Positions 9,089 through 18,066 of a stretch of 64,000 nt of DNA are shown here, in pieces. The notes beneath the pieces are model-generated. The model was not told the DNA's origin, did not search any database, and worked only from the letters and a program-made list of their open reading frames with translations. The position numbers and the translations under genes were made by a program. Within the stretch, counting starts at the first letter, position 1. The number at the start of each line of letters is the position of its first letter. The stretch is from Aurantiacibacter arachoides (lineage in GTDB: Bacteria; Pseudomonadota; Alphaproteobacteria; Sphingomonadales; Sphingomonadaceae). The stretch is from contig NZ_WTYH01000001.1 in NCBI RefSeq assembly GCF_009827335.1, positions 1,054,001-1,118,000 of the forward strand, in the 5' to 3' direction.

Positions 9089-9358
9089 CTAGATGCGCAC
9101 GTAGTCCAGCCGAAGCAAGGCCTCCATTTGGGCACCCTGCATGGGTTCGGGCGGCGGGGCGGTGCCCATGGTCCAGGCCAGCACGTCGGGATCCTCGTGT
9201 TCCAGCAGCGCCTCGAACCAGGCCAGCTCGGCCTCTTCCCATTCGGCGTGGTAGGTGTCGAAGAAGCAGCCAAAGGTGTAATCCGCCTCGCGGGTGCCGC
9301 GATGCCAAGCGCGGAATTTGGCGCGGGCGAGGCGGCGGGTAAGGTCCGTGGACGACAT
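9089..9358 (-). CDS. sdhE: FAD assembly factor SdhE
   Basis: A small protein (89 residues) of the SdhE/Sdh5 family, which helps attach FAD covalently to the SdhA flavoprotein. The family signature is present as RGTREADYTFGCF, the counterpart of the RGxxE motif needed for flavinylation, and is followed by the acidic helix WEEAELAWFEALLEHEDPD. The start is ATG 9358 because TAGGAGG stands 7 nt upstream; the open frame continues for 10 codons further without such a site. It is divergent from recG, with 47 nt between them, and upstream of mfd. No other succinate dehydrogenase gene is next to it; sdhB is 42 kb away. Confidence 0.92.
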   Translation of the reverse strand: MSSTDLTRRLARAKFRAWHRGTREADYTFGCFFDTYHAEWEEAELAWFEALLEHEDPDVLAWTMGTAPPPEPMQGAQMEALLRLDYVRI

Positions 9359-9405
9359 GGCCGCGCCTCCTACCGGCAAGCGGCGCATTGCGCTAGGGCG
9401 GCGCG

Positions 9406-11475
9406 ATGCGTCCGGAAATTCTCAACCCGCTGTTCGCCGAGACAGGCAGCCTGGACGGGGTCGGCCCCAAGCTGAGGAAGCCGCTGACCAAGCTGGGGAT
9501 GGAGCGGGTGCGCGACGTGCTGTTCCACCTGCCGGAACGCTTCGTGACGCGGCGCGCGGTGCCCGATCTCGATGCGGCCAGCGTGGGCGAGCAGGTCGTC
9601 GTGCCGCTGACGGTGGCGGAGCATCGCGCAGGCCGATCGCAGCGCGGCCCCTATCGTGTGCTGGCGCATGACGCGGTGGGCAACGTGTGCGCGCTTACCT
9701 ATTTCGGAAAGGCGGCCTTCGGGGCGAAGAAGACCCTGCCGGTCGGCGCGCGGCGGTGGGTGGCGGGCCGGCTCGATCAGTACGACCAGATGCTGCAGAT
9801 CGTCCACCCGGATCACGTGGCGGAAAGCAGCGAAGCGATGATGGGGCAGTTGACCGAACCCGTCTATCGCCTGTCGGAAGGGCTGACCCAGCCGCTGATG
9901 GGCAAGCTGGTGGACCAGGCGATCGGCCGCGCGCCGGAACTGCCCGAGTGGATTCAGCCTTCCGTGCTGGCGCGTGACGGCTGGCCCGATTGGCGCGAAG
10001 CACTGGTCGCCGCGCACCGGGGGGAGGATGCCAAGGCCCGCGACCGGCTGGCCTACGACGAGCTTTTCGCCAATGCCCTCGCGCTGATGCTGGTGCGCCA
10101 GCAGAACCGGCAACGGCGCGGACAAAGCCTGCAAGGCGACGGGCGGCTGCGCGAGCGGCTGCAACTGCCGTTCCCGCTCACCGGGGCACAGGCGCGCAGC
10201 ATCGAGGAAATCGCCGGAGACATGGCGCAGGCGCACCCCATGCTGCGGCTGCTGCAAGGCGATGTCGGCGCGGGCAAGACGGTGGTGGCGCTGGAGGCCA
10301 TGCTGGTCGCGGTGGAGGCGGGCGCGCAGGCGGCCTTGCTGGCCCCCACCGAGCTGCTTGCCCGCCAGCATTACGAGACGTTACGCCGGATGCTGGCGCC
10401 CACGGGCGTGGAGATCGCCCTGTTCACCGGGCGCGACAAGGGCCGCGCGCGCGAATCGATCCTGATGGGCCTACTCGACGGTTCCATCCCCATCGTGGTG
10501 GGCACCCACGCCATTTTCCAGGATAAGGTCGCCTACCGCAACCTGGGCCTGGTGGTGATCGACGAACAGCACCGCTTCGGCGTCGGCCAGCGGCTGATGC
10601 TGACGCAGAAGGGGCGGGTGACACCGCACACCCTGGCCATGACCGCCACGCCCATCCCCCGCACGCTGACGCTGGCGCAGTATGGGGAAATGGAGGTGAG
10701 CCGGCTCGACGAAATGCCGCCGGGCCGCCAGCCGATCGACACCCGCGTGCTGCCGGTGGACCGGATGGAGGATATCGTCGGCGCGGTCGAACGGCACATG
10801 GCGACGGGGCAGCAGGCCTACTGGGTCTGCCCGATGGTGCGTGATAGCGACAGCGAGGCCGCCGACATTGCCGCTGCCGAGGCACGCTACGCCGCGCTTC
10901 AGCACCGCTTCGGACAGGACGTGGTGCTGGTTCATGGCCAGCTTGCGCCCGAGCTGAAGGACGCTGGCATGGCACGTTTCGCCTCGGGCGGGGCAAAGTT
11001 GCTGGTCGCCACCACGGTCATCGAAGTCGGGGTCGATGTGCCCAACGCAACCCTGATGGTGATCGAACAGGCCGAACGCTTCGGCCTCGCGCAGCTGCAC
11101 CAGTTGCGGGGCCGGGTAGGGCGGGGGTCGGAAAAATCCACCTGCCTGTTGCTCCGGTCCGCCGAACTGAGCGAAACCGGCAAGGCCCGCCTCGCCCTGA
11201 TGCGCGAAAGCCAGGACGGTTTTCATCTCGCCGAGGAAGACCTGCGCCTGCGCGGCGGCGGCGAATTGCTCGGCACCCGGCAAAGCGGCGAGGAAGGCTT
11301 CAACATCGCCAGCCTGGAACAGGTCAGTCGCCTCATCCAGATGGCCAGCGACGACGCCCGGCTGCTGGTGGAGAACGAGGGCGGACTGGACGGCGCGGCC
11401 CGCGGGGAAGCGGCGCGGCTGGTGCTCTACCTGCTGGAACGCGATTGGGGCGTGCAGACGCTGCGCAGCGGATAG
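9406..11475 (+). CDS. recG: ATP-dependent DNA helicase RecG
   Basis: Branch-migration helicase that reverses stalled replication forks and processes Holliday junctions. The 689-residue protein has the N-terminal wedge/OB domain (start MRPEILNPLFAETGSLDGVG), Walker A in GDVGAGKTVVALEA near residue 285, the DEQHRFG Walker B box, the TATPIPRTL motif, and a helicase C domain with LHQLRGRVGRGSEKS. The C-terminus contains DLRLRGGGELLGTRQSG, typical of RecG. The start is ATG 9406, preceded at 9383-9400 by a GCGCATT/CTAGGGCG sequence that recurs before ilvD. Confidence 0.96.
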   Translation: MRPEILNPLFAETGSLDGVGPKLRKPLTKLGMERVRDVLFHLPERFVTRRAVPDLDAASVGEQVVVPLTVAEHRAGRSQRGPYRVLAHDAVGNVCALTYFGKAAFGAKKTLPVGARRWVAGRLDQYDQMLQIVHPDHVAESSEAMMGQLTEPVYRLSEGLTQPLMGKLVDQAIGRAPELPEWIQPSVLARDGWPDWREALVAAHRGEDAKARDRLAYDELFANALALMLVRQQNRQRRGQSLQGDGRLRERLQLPFPLTGAQARSIEEIAGDMAQAHPMLRLLQGDVGAGKTVVALEAMLVAVEAGAQAALLAPTELLARQHYETLRRMLAPTGVEIALFTGRDKGRARESILMGLLDGSIPIVVGTHAIFQDKVAYRNLGLVVIDEQHRFGVGQRLMLTQKGRVTPHTLAMTATPIPRTLTLAQYGEMEVSRLDEMPPGRQPIDTRVLPVDRMEDIVGAVERHMATGQQAYWVCPMVRDSDSEAADIAAAEARYAALQHRFGQDVVLVHGQLAPELKDAGMARFASGGAKLLVATTVIEVGVDVPNATLMVIEQAERFGLAQLHQLRGRVGRGSEKSTCLLLRSAELSETGKARLALMRESQDGFHLAEEDLRLRGGGELLGTRQSGEEGFNIASLEQVSRLIQMASDDARLLVENEGGLDGAARGEAARLVLYLLERDWGVQTLRSG

Positions 11476-11552
11476 CCTGCGTGATTTTCATTGCAGGGCA
11501 AGGTAGCCCTACCTAAAGCCCCGCCAAGCCGCATCCGGAACCTGTCTCACTC

Positions 11553-12794
11553 GTGATCCTTTCCCCTTTCGAATGGTCCATCGCCAAGCGCTATATGCTG
11601 CCCGGGCGAAGCGAGGCGGTTATTGCGCTGGTGGCGGGTATCTCGATCACCGTGGTCATGCTGTCGGTCGCCATGCTGGTGATCGTGATGAGCGTGATGA
11701 ACGGCTTTCGTGCCGAGCTGCTCGACCGCATCACCGGGCTGAACGGCCATGCCGTGGTGCAGGCCTACGGCGGGCGACTGGAAAACTGGCAGGAGGTGTT
11801 GGCCGATGTCGAACAGACGCCCGGCGTCACCCGCGCCAGCCCGTTGATCGAACAGGCCCTGATGGGCAGTTACAACGGCCGCGCCGACGCGATCTTCGTG
11901 CGCGGCAACACGCAGGCAGATATCGATCGCCTGCGCCCCAATGTCATCGCCGGCGATCTCGCGACCCTGCAAGAGGGTTCGATGAACGTCGCCATCGGCA
12001 GCCGGTTGCAGCAAAACCTGGGCATCCGGCTGGGCGAGACGCTGACCGTGATCAACCCGCAGGGCCGCACCACGCCCTTCGGCACAGTCCCGCGCCAGAT
12101 CGGCTATACCGTCACCGCGGTGTTCGAGGTGGGGCTGTACGACTTTGACGAACGCTTCGTCGTCATGCCCATCCCCAACGCGCAGACGCTGCTGCTGACG
12201 GGCGATGCCATCGGCATGATCGAGGTGCAGACAGAGGATCCCGACCGGGTCGACGAGATCATGGTGCCGATCACCGAACGCCTGTCCGGCCGCGCCGTGG
12301 TGACCAACTGGCAGCAGATGAACGCCAGCTTGTTCGAAGCCCTTCAGGTGGAGCGGGTGGCGATGTTCTTCGCGCTGTCGATCATCGTGCTGGTCGCCGC
12401 GTTCAACATCCTTTCCTCGCTGGTCATGCTGGTGCGATCCAAGACCCGCGACATCGCCATCATCCGCACGATGGGCGCCACGCGCCGCAGCCTGATGAAG
12501 ATCTTCGTCACCACCGGCAGCGTGATCGGAATGCTGGGCACCTTTGCCGGCCTCGCGCTGGGCTTCCTGGTGCTGTTCTTCCGCAACGGGATCGTCACCT
12601 TCCTGTCCACGGCCTTCGGGGTGGAACTGTGGGATCCCTCGGTCCGCTTTCTCACCGAACTGCCCAGCAAGACCGATCCTTTCGAGATCCTGATGATCGC
12701 CGGTATGGCCATGGGCCTGTCGTTCCTGGCAACGCTGTATCCCGCCTACCGCGCGTCGAACACCGATCCGGTGGAGGTGCTGCGGTATGAGTGA
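11553..12794 (+). CDS. lolC: Lipoprotein-releasing ABC transporter permease (LolC/LolE family)
   Basis: Inner-membrane permease of the Lol system, which extracts outer-membrane lipoproteins and hands them to LolA. 413 residues with an N-terminal helix (about 25-47), a large periplasmic domain (about 48-270) and three C-terminal helices, ending in the family tail [15 protein letters not shown]. It starts at GTG 11553 with the typical [16 protein letters not shown]. Only one permease gene accompanies lolD here; alphaproteobacteria commonly use a single hybrid permease (LolF) as a homodimer, so C versus E cannot be assigned. Its last 8 nt overlap lolD. Confidence 0.92.
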   Translation: MILSPFEWSIAKRYMLPGRSEAVIALVAGISITVVMLSVAMLVIVMSVMNGFRAELLDRITGLNGHAVVQAYGGRLENWQEVLADVEQTPGVTRASPLIEQALMGSYNGRADAIFVRGNTQADIDRLRPNVIAGDLATLQEGSMNVAIGSRLQQNLGIRLGETLTVINPQGRTTPFGTVPRQIGYTVTAVFEVGLYDFDERFVVMPIPNAQTLLLTGDAIGMIEVQTEDPDRVDEIMVPITERLSGRAVVTNWQQMNASLFEALQVERVAMFFALSIIVLVAAFNILSSLVMLVRSKTRDIAIIRTMGATRRSLMKIFVTTGSVIGMLGTFAGLALGFLVLFFRNGIVTFLSTAFGVELWDPSVRFLTELPSKTDPFEILMIAGMAMGLSFLATLYPAYRASNTDPVEVLRYE

Positions 12795-13485
12795 CGGCAT
12801 GATCATTCCCCCGGTCGTACGGCTGACGAACCTTGCCCGCAGTTTCGAGCAGGGCGGGGTCACCATCGACGTCCTGAACGGCGTCGACCTGTCGATCGCG
12901 CCCGGCGAGATTGTTGCTCTGCTGGGGCCGTCCGGTTCGGGCAAGTCGACGATGTTGCAGGCGGTCGGCCTGCTCGAAGGCGGCTTCTCCGGCAAGATCG
13001 AGATCGCCGGGATCGACGCCAGCTCGCTCGACAGCGCGGCCCGAACGGAACTGCGCAAGAATCACCTCGGCTTCGTCTACCAGTTCCATCACCTGCTGCC
13101 TGACTTCACCGCGATGGAAAACGTGGTCCTGCCTCAACTGCTGCATGACGTGAGCCGCGGCGATGCCACCGCCCGGGCGGAGGAACTGCTGGGCAAGCTG
13201 GGCCTATCGCACCGCACGACCCACCGGCCGAGCCAGCTTTCGGGCGGCGAGCAGCAACGCGTTGCCGTGGCCCGCGCGCTCGCCAACCGGCCGCAGCTGG
13301 TGCTGGCGGACGAGCCGACGGGCAATCTCGACGAAAAGACCTCCAACCGCGTGCTGGGTGAATTCCTCGATTTAGTGCGCGGACAGGGCAGCGCCGCGCT
13401 GGTGGCGACGCACAACCAGGTGCTCGCTGCGAAGATGGACCGCGTCGTCGTCCTGCACGAAGGCCGTATCGAGCAGAAACCCTGA
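12787..13485 (+). CDS. lolD: Lipoprotein-releasing ABC transporter ATP-binding protein LolD
   Basis: ATPase subunit of the Lol lipoprotein exporter, 232 residues. Walker [10 protein letters not shown] is at 47-55, the Q-loop lies near [12 protein letters not shown], the ABC signature is [15 protein letters not shown], Walker B is [12 protein letters not shown], and the H-loop is in VATHN. FQFHxLLP-type sequences after Walker A are characteristic of LolD. It starts inside the end of the permease gene (ATG 12787), which indicates translational coupling and one operon. Confidence 0.95.
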   Translation: MSDGMIIPPVVRLTNLARSFEQGGVTIDVLNGVDLSIAPGEIVALLGPSGSGKSTMLQAVGLLEGGFSGKIEIAGIDASSLDSAARTELRKNHLGFVYQFHHLLPDFTAMENVVLPQLLHDVSRGDATARAEELLGKLGLSHRTTHRPSQLSGGEQQRVAVARALANRPQLVLADEPTGNLDEKTSNRVLGEFLDLVRGQGSAALVATHNQVLAAKMDRVVVLHEGRIEQKP

Positions 13486-13525
13486 CGCACCTGCCGCGTT
13501 GAACGGCAAAAGGAGAATACGCTCG

Positions 13526-13804
13526 ATGACCGATCACCCCAGCACCTATCGCGCCGCCGATACCCACCGCGAGGGCATCCAGTGGGATGACCGCGCCTCG
13601 CTTCACCGCAACGATGACGGTGGCGGCGTGCTCGACGGGGCCAAGGGTGTGCGCAAGGGCACCTTTGCCGAGATGATCCGCTTCGTGATGATGCTGCCCG
13701 AGGGCGAACGCAGCCAGTATCACATCCAGAAGGCCGGTGACCGCGAATATTCCTACGCTGAAATCGCCGACCTCGCCACGCAAGAGGGTTTCCCCGCCGC
13801 CTGA
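13526..13804 (+). CDS. Small conserved-type hypothetical protein
   Basis: A 92-residue soluble protein that I do not recognise. It is acidic to neutral, with a charged, glycine-containing first half and a second half that reads like a small folded unit (TFAEMIRFVMMLPEGERSQY, then a YSYAEIADLATQEGF helix). ATG 13526 is preferred to a TTG at 13499 because AGGAG lies about 11 nt upstream. The stop overlaps the next start by one base (TGATG), so it is probably translated with the membrane protein that follows. It sits between lolD and dnaE. Confidence 0.8.
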   Translation: MTDHPSTYRAADTHREGIQWDDRASLHRNDDGGGVLDGAKGVRKGTFAEMIRFVMMLPEGERSQYHIQKAGDREYSYAEIADLATQEGFPAA

Positions 13805-14145
13805 TGTTTGAAGGGCTGACCGCCTGGTTTCTCTCGCTTGGGGAGAATTACGGCGTCAACCCGTGGGTATTTGGCGCAATCTACGTCGGCGCTATTCCCT
13901 TCTTCCTCGCGAGCGTGGGCTGGATCGTGAAGCGGGCGCGCGCCGGCCAATCCACCGTGTTGCCGGCCATGCTGGCCGGGTTCTTCTTCGTGTCCGCCTA
14001 CCTTTACCTCGCCATCGCCGGGCGCAATATCCCGGTGTGGGTGTGGATATTCCTCGCGGTGCTGATCGTCTGGGGCGCATGGTCGCAGGTGCGCCAGACG
14101 CGGCGGCGCATTGCGCAGTCGTCTACGGGGGACAGCGGCACCTGA
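13804..14145 (+). CDS. Hypothetical three-helix membrane protein
   Basis: 113 residues with three predicted membrane segments: about 22-42 (VFGAIYVGAIPFFLASVGWI), 52-72 (VLPAMLAGFFFVSAYLYLAI) and 77-95 (VWVWIFLAVLIVWGAW), followed by a basic, serine-rich cytoplasmic tail. No enzymatic motif was seen and the family is not recognised. It starts on the ATG that shares a base with the preceding stop codon and ends 40 nt before dnaE. Confidence 0.82.
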   Translation: MFEGLTAWFLSLGENYGVNPWVFGAIYVGAIPFFLASVGWIVKRARAGQSTVLPAMLAGFFFVSAYLYLAIAGRNIPVWVWIFLAVLIVWGAWSQVRQTRRRIAQSSTGDSGT

Positions 14146-14185
14146 GCGCTTGGCGAATCCCCCCGCCGTTCGCATATTGCGCGCC

Positions 14186-17100
14186 ATGGCCTTTGCACCC
14201 TTTATCCCGTTGCGCGTCTTCTCCAGCTACTCGATGCTGGAAGGCGCGATCGATCCCAAGGCCATTGCCAAACTGGCGCGGGAGCGGGGCTTCCCCGCCA
14301 TCGCCATCTGCGACCGTAACGGCCTTTACGGCAGCACCATGTTCGCCAGCGCCTGCAAGGCAGAAGGCGTGCAACCGATCGTCGGCACCCTGCTCGGGGT
14401 ATCGCGCGGGAACGCGGAGCCGGTCGACTATCTTCCGCTCTATGCTCAGGACGATGACGGGTGGAACAACCTGTGCCATCTGGTCAGCAAGGCCCACCTC
14501 GAGCGCCCGCTGACCGAGGAACCGCATGTCCGGTTGCCGGATCTGGAGGGGCGGACCGACGGCCTGATCGCGTTGACCGGCGCGGGGGAGGGCGCGGTCA
14601 CCCGCCTGCTGGCGGATGGCAAGGAGAGGCGCGCGCACGAGTTCGCGCGGCATCTCGGCACGCTGTTTCCCGGCCGGCTCTACGTCGAACTGGCGCGGCG
14701 GGGTGATGGCGTGGAGGAAGCGGCGGAGGCCGGCCTGATTGACCTTGCCTACGCGCTCGACCTGCCACTGGTCGCCACCAACCCCGCCAACTTCGCCGAT
14801 CCGCACCAGCACGCCGCGCACGATGCCATGCTGTGCATTGCCCACTCCACCCACGTCGACAGTGCCGAGCGCCCGCGTTCCAATCCGCAGACCTTCGTCA
14901 AGTCGGCACGGATGATGGAGGAATTGTTCGCCGACCTTCCCGAAGCAACCGCCAATTCGCTCGTCGTCGCCCAACGCTGCGCCTTTGCGCCGCCCAAGCG
15001 CAAGCCTATCCTGCCCAGCCTCGCCGGCGATCTGGAAGGCGAGGCGCGGATGCTGGCGGAAGATGCGAGGCGCGGGCTGGCCGCGCGGCTGGAGCGGTAT
15101 GCAACGCTGTCTGACGAAGACCTGCGCGCCTACACCGAGCGACTGGATTTCGAGATCGAGGTCATCGCCGGCATGGGCTTTCCCGGCTACTTCCTGATCG
15201 TTGCCGACTTCATCAAGTGGGCCAAGAACGAAGGCATCCCGGTCGGGCCGGGGCGCGGTTCGGGTGCAGGCAGCCTGGTCGCATGGTCGCTTACGATCAC
15301 CGATCTCGATCCGCTGCGGCTCGGCCTGCTGTTCGAACGCTTCCTCAATCCGGAACGCGTGTCCATGCCCGACTTCGACATCGACTTCTGCGAAACCCGC
15401 CGGGGGGAGGTGATCCGTTACGTGCAGCAACGCTACGGTCACGACAAGGTCGCCCAGATCATCACCTTCGGCAAGCTGAAGGCGCGCGCGGTTCTGCGCG
15501 ATACGGGCCGGATCCTGCAGATGCCCTATATGCAGGTCGATCGCCTGACCAAGATGGTGCCCAACCATCCCACCGACCCCTGGACCTTGCCGCGCACATT
15601 GAACGGCGCCAGCGATTTTCGCCGCGAGTACGAGAACGACGGCGAGGTGAAGCGCCTCGTCGATCTGGCGATGCAGCTTGAGGGCTTCCCGCGAAACTCC
15701 TCCACCCACGCCGCGGGCGTGGTGATCGGCGACCGCCCGCTCTCGCAACTGGTTCCGCTCTACCGCGATCCCCGTTCCGACATGCCGGTGACGCAGTTCG
15801 ACATGAAGCATGTCGAGGACAGCGGCCTGGTGAAGTTCGACTTCCTCGGCCTGAAGACCCTTTCCGTGCTGCGCAAGGCCGTTGACCTGCTGGCGGCGCG
15901 CGGGATCACCGTGGATCTGGACCGTCTCGCCTGGGACGATCCGGCGGTCTACGACCTGATGAAGCGGGGCGACACGGTGGGCGTGTTCCAGCTCGAATCC
16001 GAAGGGATGCGCCGCACGCTGACGGCAGTAAAACCGACCAAGTTCGAAGACATCATCGCCCTCGTCTCGCTCTATCGCCCGGGCCCGATGGACAACATCC
16101 CGCTGTTCGGCAAGCGCAAGGCGGGCGAAGTCGCGATCGAATTTCCGCATCCCAAGCTGGAAGGCATCCTGGCCGAAACCTACGGCATTTTCGTCTACCA
16201 GGAACAGGTGATGCAGGCGGCGCAGATCCTTGCCGGCTACTCGCTGGGCGATGCCGACCTGTTGCGCCGCGCCATGGGCAAGAAAGTGCAGGCCGAGATG
16301 GATGCGCAGCGCCAGCGCTTCATCGACGGTTGCGCCCAGGTTTCGCAGATCCCCCGGTCCGAGGCGAACACGCTGTTCGACCTGATCGACAAGTTCGCAG
16401 GATACGGCTTCAACAAGTCGCACGCCGCCGCCTACGCGCTGCTCAGTTATCAGACGGCCTGGGTGAAGACCCACTACCACGAGGAATTCTTTGCCGCGTC
16501 GATGTGCTTCGACATGCACCAGTCGGAAAAGCTCGCCCTGTTCGTGGATGACGCGCGCCGGAGCGGCGTGACCTTGCTGGGTCCCGATATCAACGCCTCT
16601 GAAGCCGAGTTCACGGTGGAACAGACGGAGGAGGGGTGGGCAGTTCGCTACGCGCTCGCGGGGATCAAGGGCGTGGGCGAGAAGGCGATGGAAACCATCG
16701 TGCAGGAGCGCCTGGCCCAAGGTGCGTTCGTCGATCTGGAAGACGTATTCCGCCGACTGCCCGCAGGGGCGATGAACCGCAAGCAGCTCGAGGGGCTGGC
16801 CGGTGCCGGCGCGTTCGACAAGCTGGAGGCCAACCGCGCCCGCGTTCTGGCCAACGCCGATATGCTGCTGGCCGTGGCCGAGGCGGCCAACCGCGAAAAG
16901 GCGAGCGGGCAGGCTGCGCTGTTTGGGGGGGAGGATCATGCCGAACCCGCACTTAAGCTGAAGGACGTCGACCCTTGGACCCGGCCCGAGCAGATGAAGG
17001 CGGAATGCGATACCTTCGGGTTCTACTTCGCCGCGCACCCGGTGGAGGAATACCGCATGATCGCGCAGGCCAACGGCGCGCGCAGCTATGCCTCGCTGAT

Positions 17101-17650
17101 GGAAGGCGGGGTGGCCGGACGGCAGAGCGCGGTGATGGCGGCCCTGATCGAAAGTGTGACCAAGGGTCGCACCCGGCGCGGGGCGGACTTCATCCGTGCC
17201 GATTTTTCCGACAGCTCCGGCCAGTTCAGCGCCGCCTGTTTCGAAGAAGCGTTGGTCGACAGCTTCCAGCGGTGGGCAGCAGACGGAACCTGCGTCCTGC
17301 TCAACGTGGAGCTGGACGCGCCCAACCCAGAGGACCCGCCCCGCATCACGGTGCGGGGCGCGCGCCCGCTGGCCGATGTGACCAGCGCCGCGCGAATGCA
17401 ACTCACCGCCGATGTCCTCGACATGACAGCGATCGGCACCTTGCGCGCGATGCTTGACGAGGGCCGTGCCGGGTATGGCGAGGTGCTGGTGCGGCTGCAT
17501 CTTGGTGATGGGCAGGCACCGCAGGTATTGCTTGGGCGGGATTTTGCCCTTGGCACCGACGTGGCGGAGAAGCTGGGCGAGATCGCTGGCCTTGCGCAAG
17601 TCAAGCTCGCTCCGATCCGCGGAGCTGGCCATCTGCGCTTGGTGGCTTGA
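14186..17650 (+). CDS. dnaE: DNA polymerase III subunit alpha
   Basis: Catalytic subunit of the replicative polymerase, 1154 residues. The N-terminal PHP domain starts at FIPLRVFSSYSMLEGAI. The C-family polymerase core has GPGRGSGAGSLVAW and the catalytic-aspartate motif PDFDIDFCETRRGEV. Further on are the HAAGVVIGD and GIFVYQEQVMQ segments, a helix-hairpin-helix region (GIKGVGEKAMETI) and a C-terminal OB fold. The frame is open 25 codons upstream, but ATG 14186 matches family starts, and the upstream part overlaps the membrane-protein gene in another frame. Confidence 0.97.
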   Translation: MAFAPFIPLRVFSSYSMLEGAIDPKAIAKLARERGFPAIAICDRNGLYGSTMFASACKAEGVQPIVGTLLGVSRGNAEPVDYLPLYAQDDDGWNNLCHLVSKAHLERPLTEEPHVRLPDLEGRTDGLIALTGAGEGAVTRLLADGKERRAHEFARHLGTLFPGRLYVELARRGDGVEEAAEAGLIDLAYALDLPLVATNPANFADPHQHAAHDAMLCIAHSTHVDSAERPRSNPQTFVKSARMMEELFADLPEATANSLVVAQRCAFAPPKRKPILPSLAGDLEGEARMLAEDARRGLAARLERYATLSDEDLRAYTERLDFEIEVIAGMGFPGYFLIVADFIKWAKNEGIPVGPGRGSGAGSLVAWSLTITDLDPLRLGLLFERFLNPERVSMPDFDIDFCETRRGEVIRYVQQRYGHDKVAQIITFGKLKARAVLRDTGRILQMPYMQVDRLTKMVPNHPTDPWTLPRTLNGASDFRREYENDGEVKRLVDLAMQLEGFPRNSSTHAAGVVIGDRPLSQLVPLYRDPRSDMPVTQFDMKHVEDSGLVKFDFLGLKTLSVLRKAVDLLAARGITVDLDRLAWDDPAVYDLMKRGDTVGVFQLESEGMRRTLTAVKPTKFEDIIALVSLYRPGPMDNIPLFGKRKAGEVAIEFPHPKLEGILAETYGIFVYQEQVMQAAQILAGYSLGDADLLRRAMGKKVQAEMDAQRQRFIDGCAQVSQIPRSEANTLFDLIDKFAGYGFNKSHAAAYALLSYQTAWVKTHYHEEFFAASMCFDMHQSEKLALFVDDARRSGVTLLGPDINASEAEFTVEQTEEGWAVRYALAGIKGVGEKAMETIVQERLAQGAFVDLEDVFRRLPAGAMNRKQLEGLAGAGAFDKLEANRARVLANADMLLAVAEAANREKASGQAALFGGEDHAEPALKLKDVDPWTRPEQMKAECDTFGFYFAAHPVEEYRMIAQANGARSYASLMEGGVAGRQSAVMAALIESVTKGRTRRGADFIRADFSDSSGQFSAACFEEALVDSFQRWAADGTCVLLNVELDAPNPEDPPRITVRGARPLADVTSAARMQLTADVLDMTAIGTLRAMLDEGRAGYGEVLVRLHLGDGQAPQVLLGRDFALGTDVAEKLGEIAGLAQVKLAPIRGAGHLRLVA

Positions 17651-17802
17651 CGGGCGCACCCTTGGGGCGGGCAAGACAGTGAATGGCAATTCGAAAAGGG
17701 CAGTCGCACTGGTTTCGAAATTGAAGGCCACGATAACGCGGTCAACCGGCATGAGCGGCTGAGTGCCAGCGTAGGGAGAACGGCGACGCTGGAGAGGTCG
17801 CA

Positions 17803-17979
17803 ATGACTTGCCAATCGCTCATCCGAATTGCCGCATTAGTTCTATTGGCCGCTTTCGCAGGATGGTGGGGCTGGGGCATGTTCATGCGCCGCGATTTGAT
17901 TGGCTTGATCGCTCCGCTCGGGTTCGTCGCTGTTGTCCTCAGACTTTGGAAACCCTGGCGGACAATGCGCAACGGGTGA
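17803..17979 (+). CDS. Small (58-residue) two-helix membrane protein
   Basis: A short frame from ATG 17803 to TGA 17977-17979 encodes 58 residues with two hydrophobic segments, about 7-26 (IRIAALVLLAAFAGWWGWGM) and 32-47 (LIGLIAPLGFVAVVLR), separated by the basic turn RRD and ending in a basic tail. GGAGAGG stands 5-12 nt before the ATG. It lies between dnaE and a strong terminator that would end its transcript. The function is not known. The ribosome binding site, the hydrophobic pattern and the terminator make it a reasonable real gene, but no homology search was possible. Confidence 0.55.
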   Translation: MTCQSLIRIAALVLLAAFAGWWGWGMFMRRDLIGLIAPLGFVAVVLRLWKPWRTMRNG

Positions 17980-18002
17980 GCGCTACTCGTGAAACACGAT
18001 CG

Positions 18003-18048
18003 GCAAAAAGAAGGGCCGGGAGATTGCTCTCCCGGCCCGATCTTTTTG
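18003..18048. terminator. Bidirectional rho-independent terminator
   Basis: An 11-bp perfect stem (GGGCCGGGAGA at 18013-18023 with TCTCCCGGCCC at 18028-18038) encloses the loop TTGC. It is followed on the plus strand by ATCTTTTTG and on the minus strand by TTCTTTTTG, so U-tracts occur in both directions. It separates the 58-residue gene (+) from the ompA-like gene (-). Confidence 0.9.
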
Positions 18049-18066
18049 CCTTGCGGCGGTTAGGGC

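Noticed and set aside
14123..17803. 1226-codon minus-strand frame opposite dnaE
   Set aside because: The longest frame in the window, but it is antisense to an intact polymerase and shows only His/Gln/Arg-rich low-information sequence.
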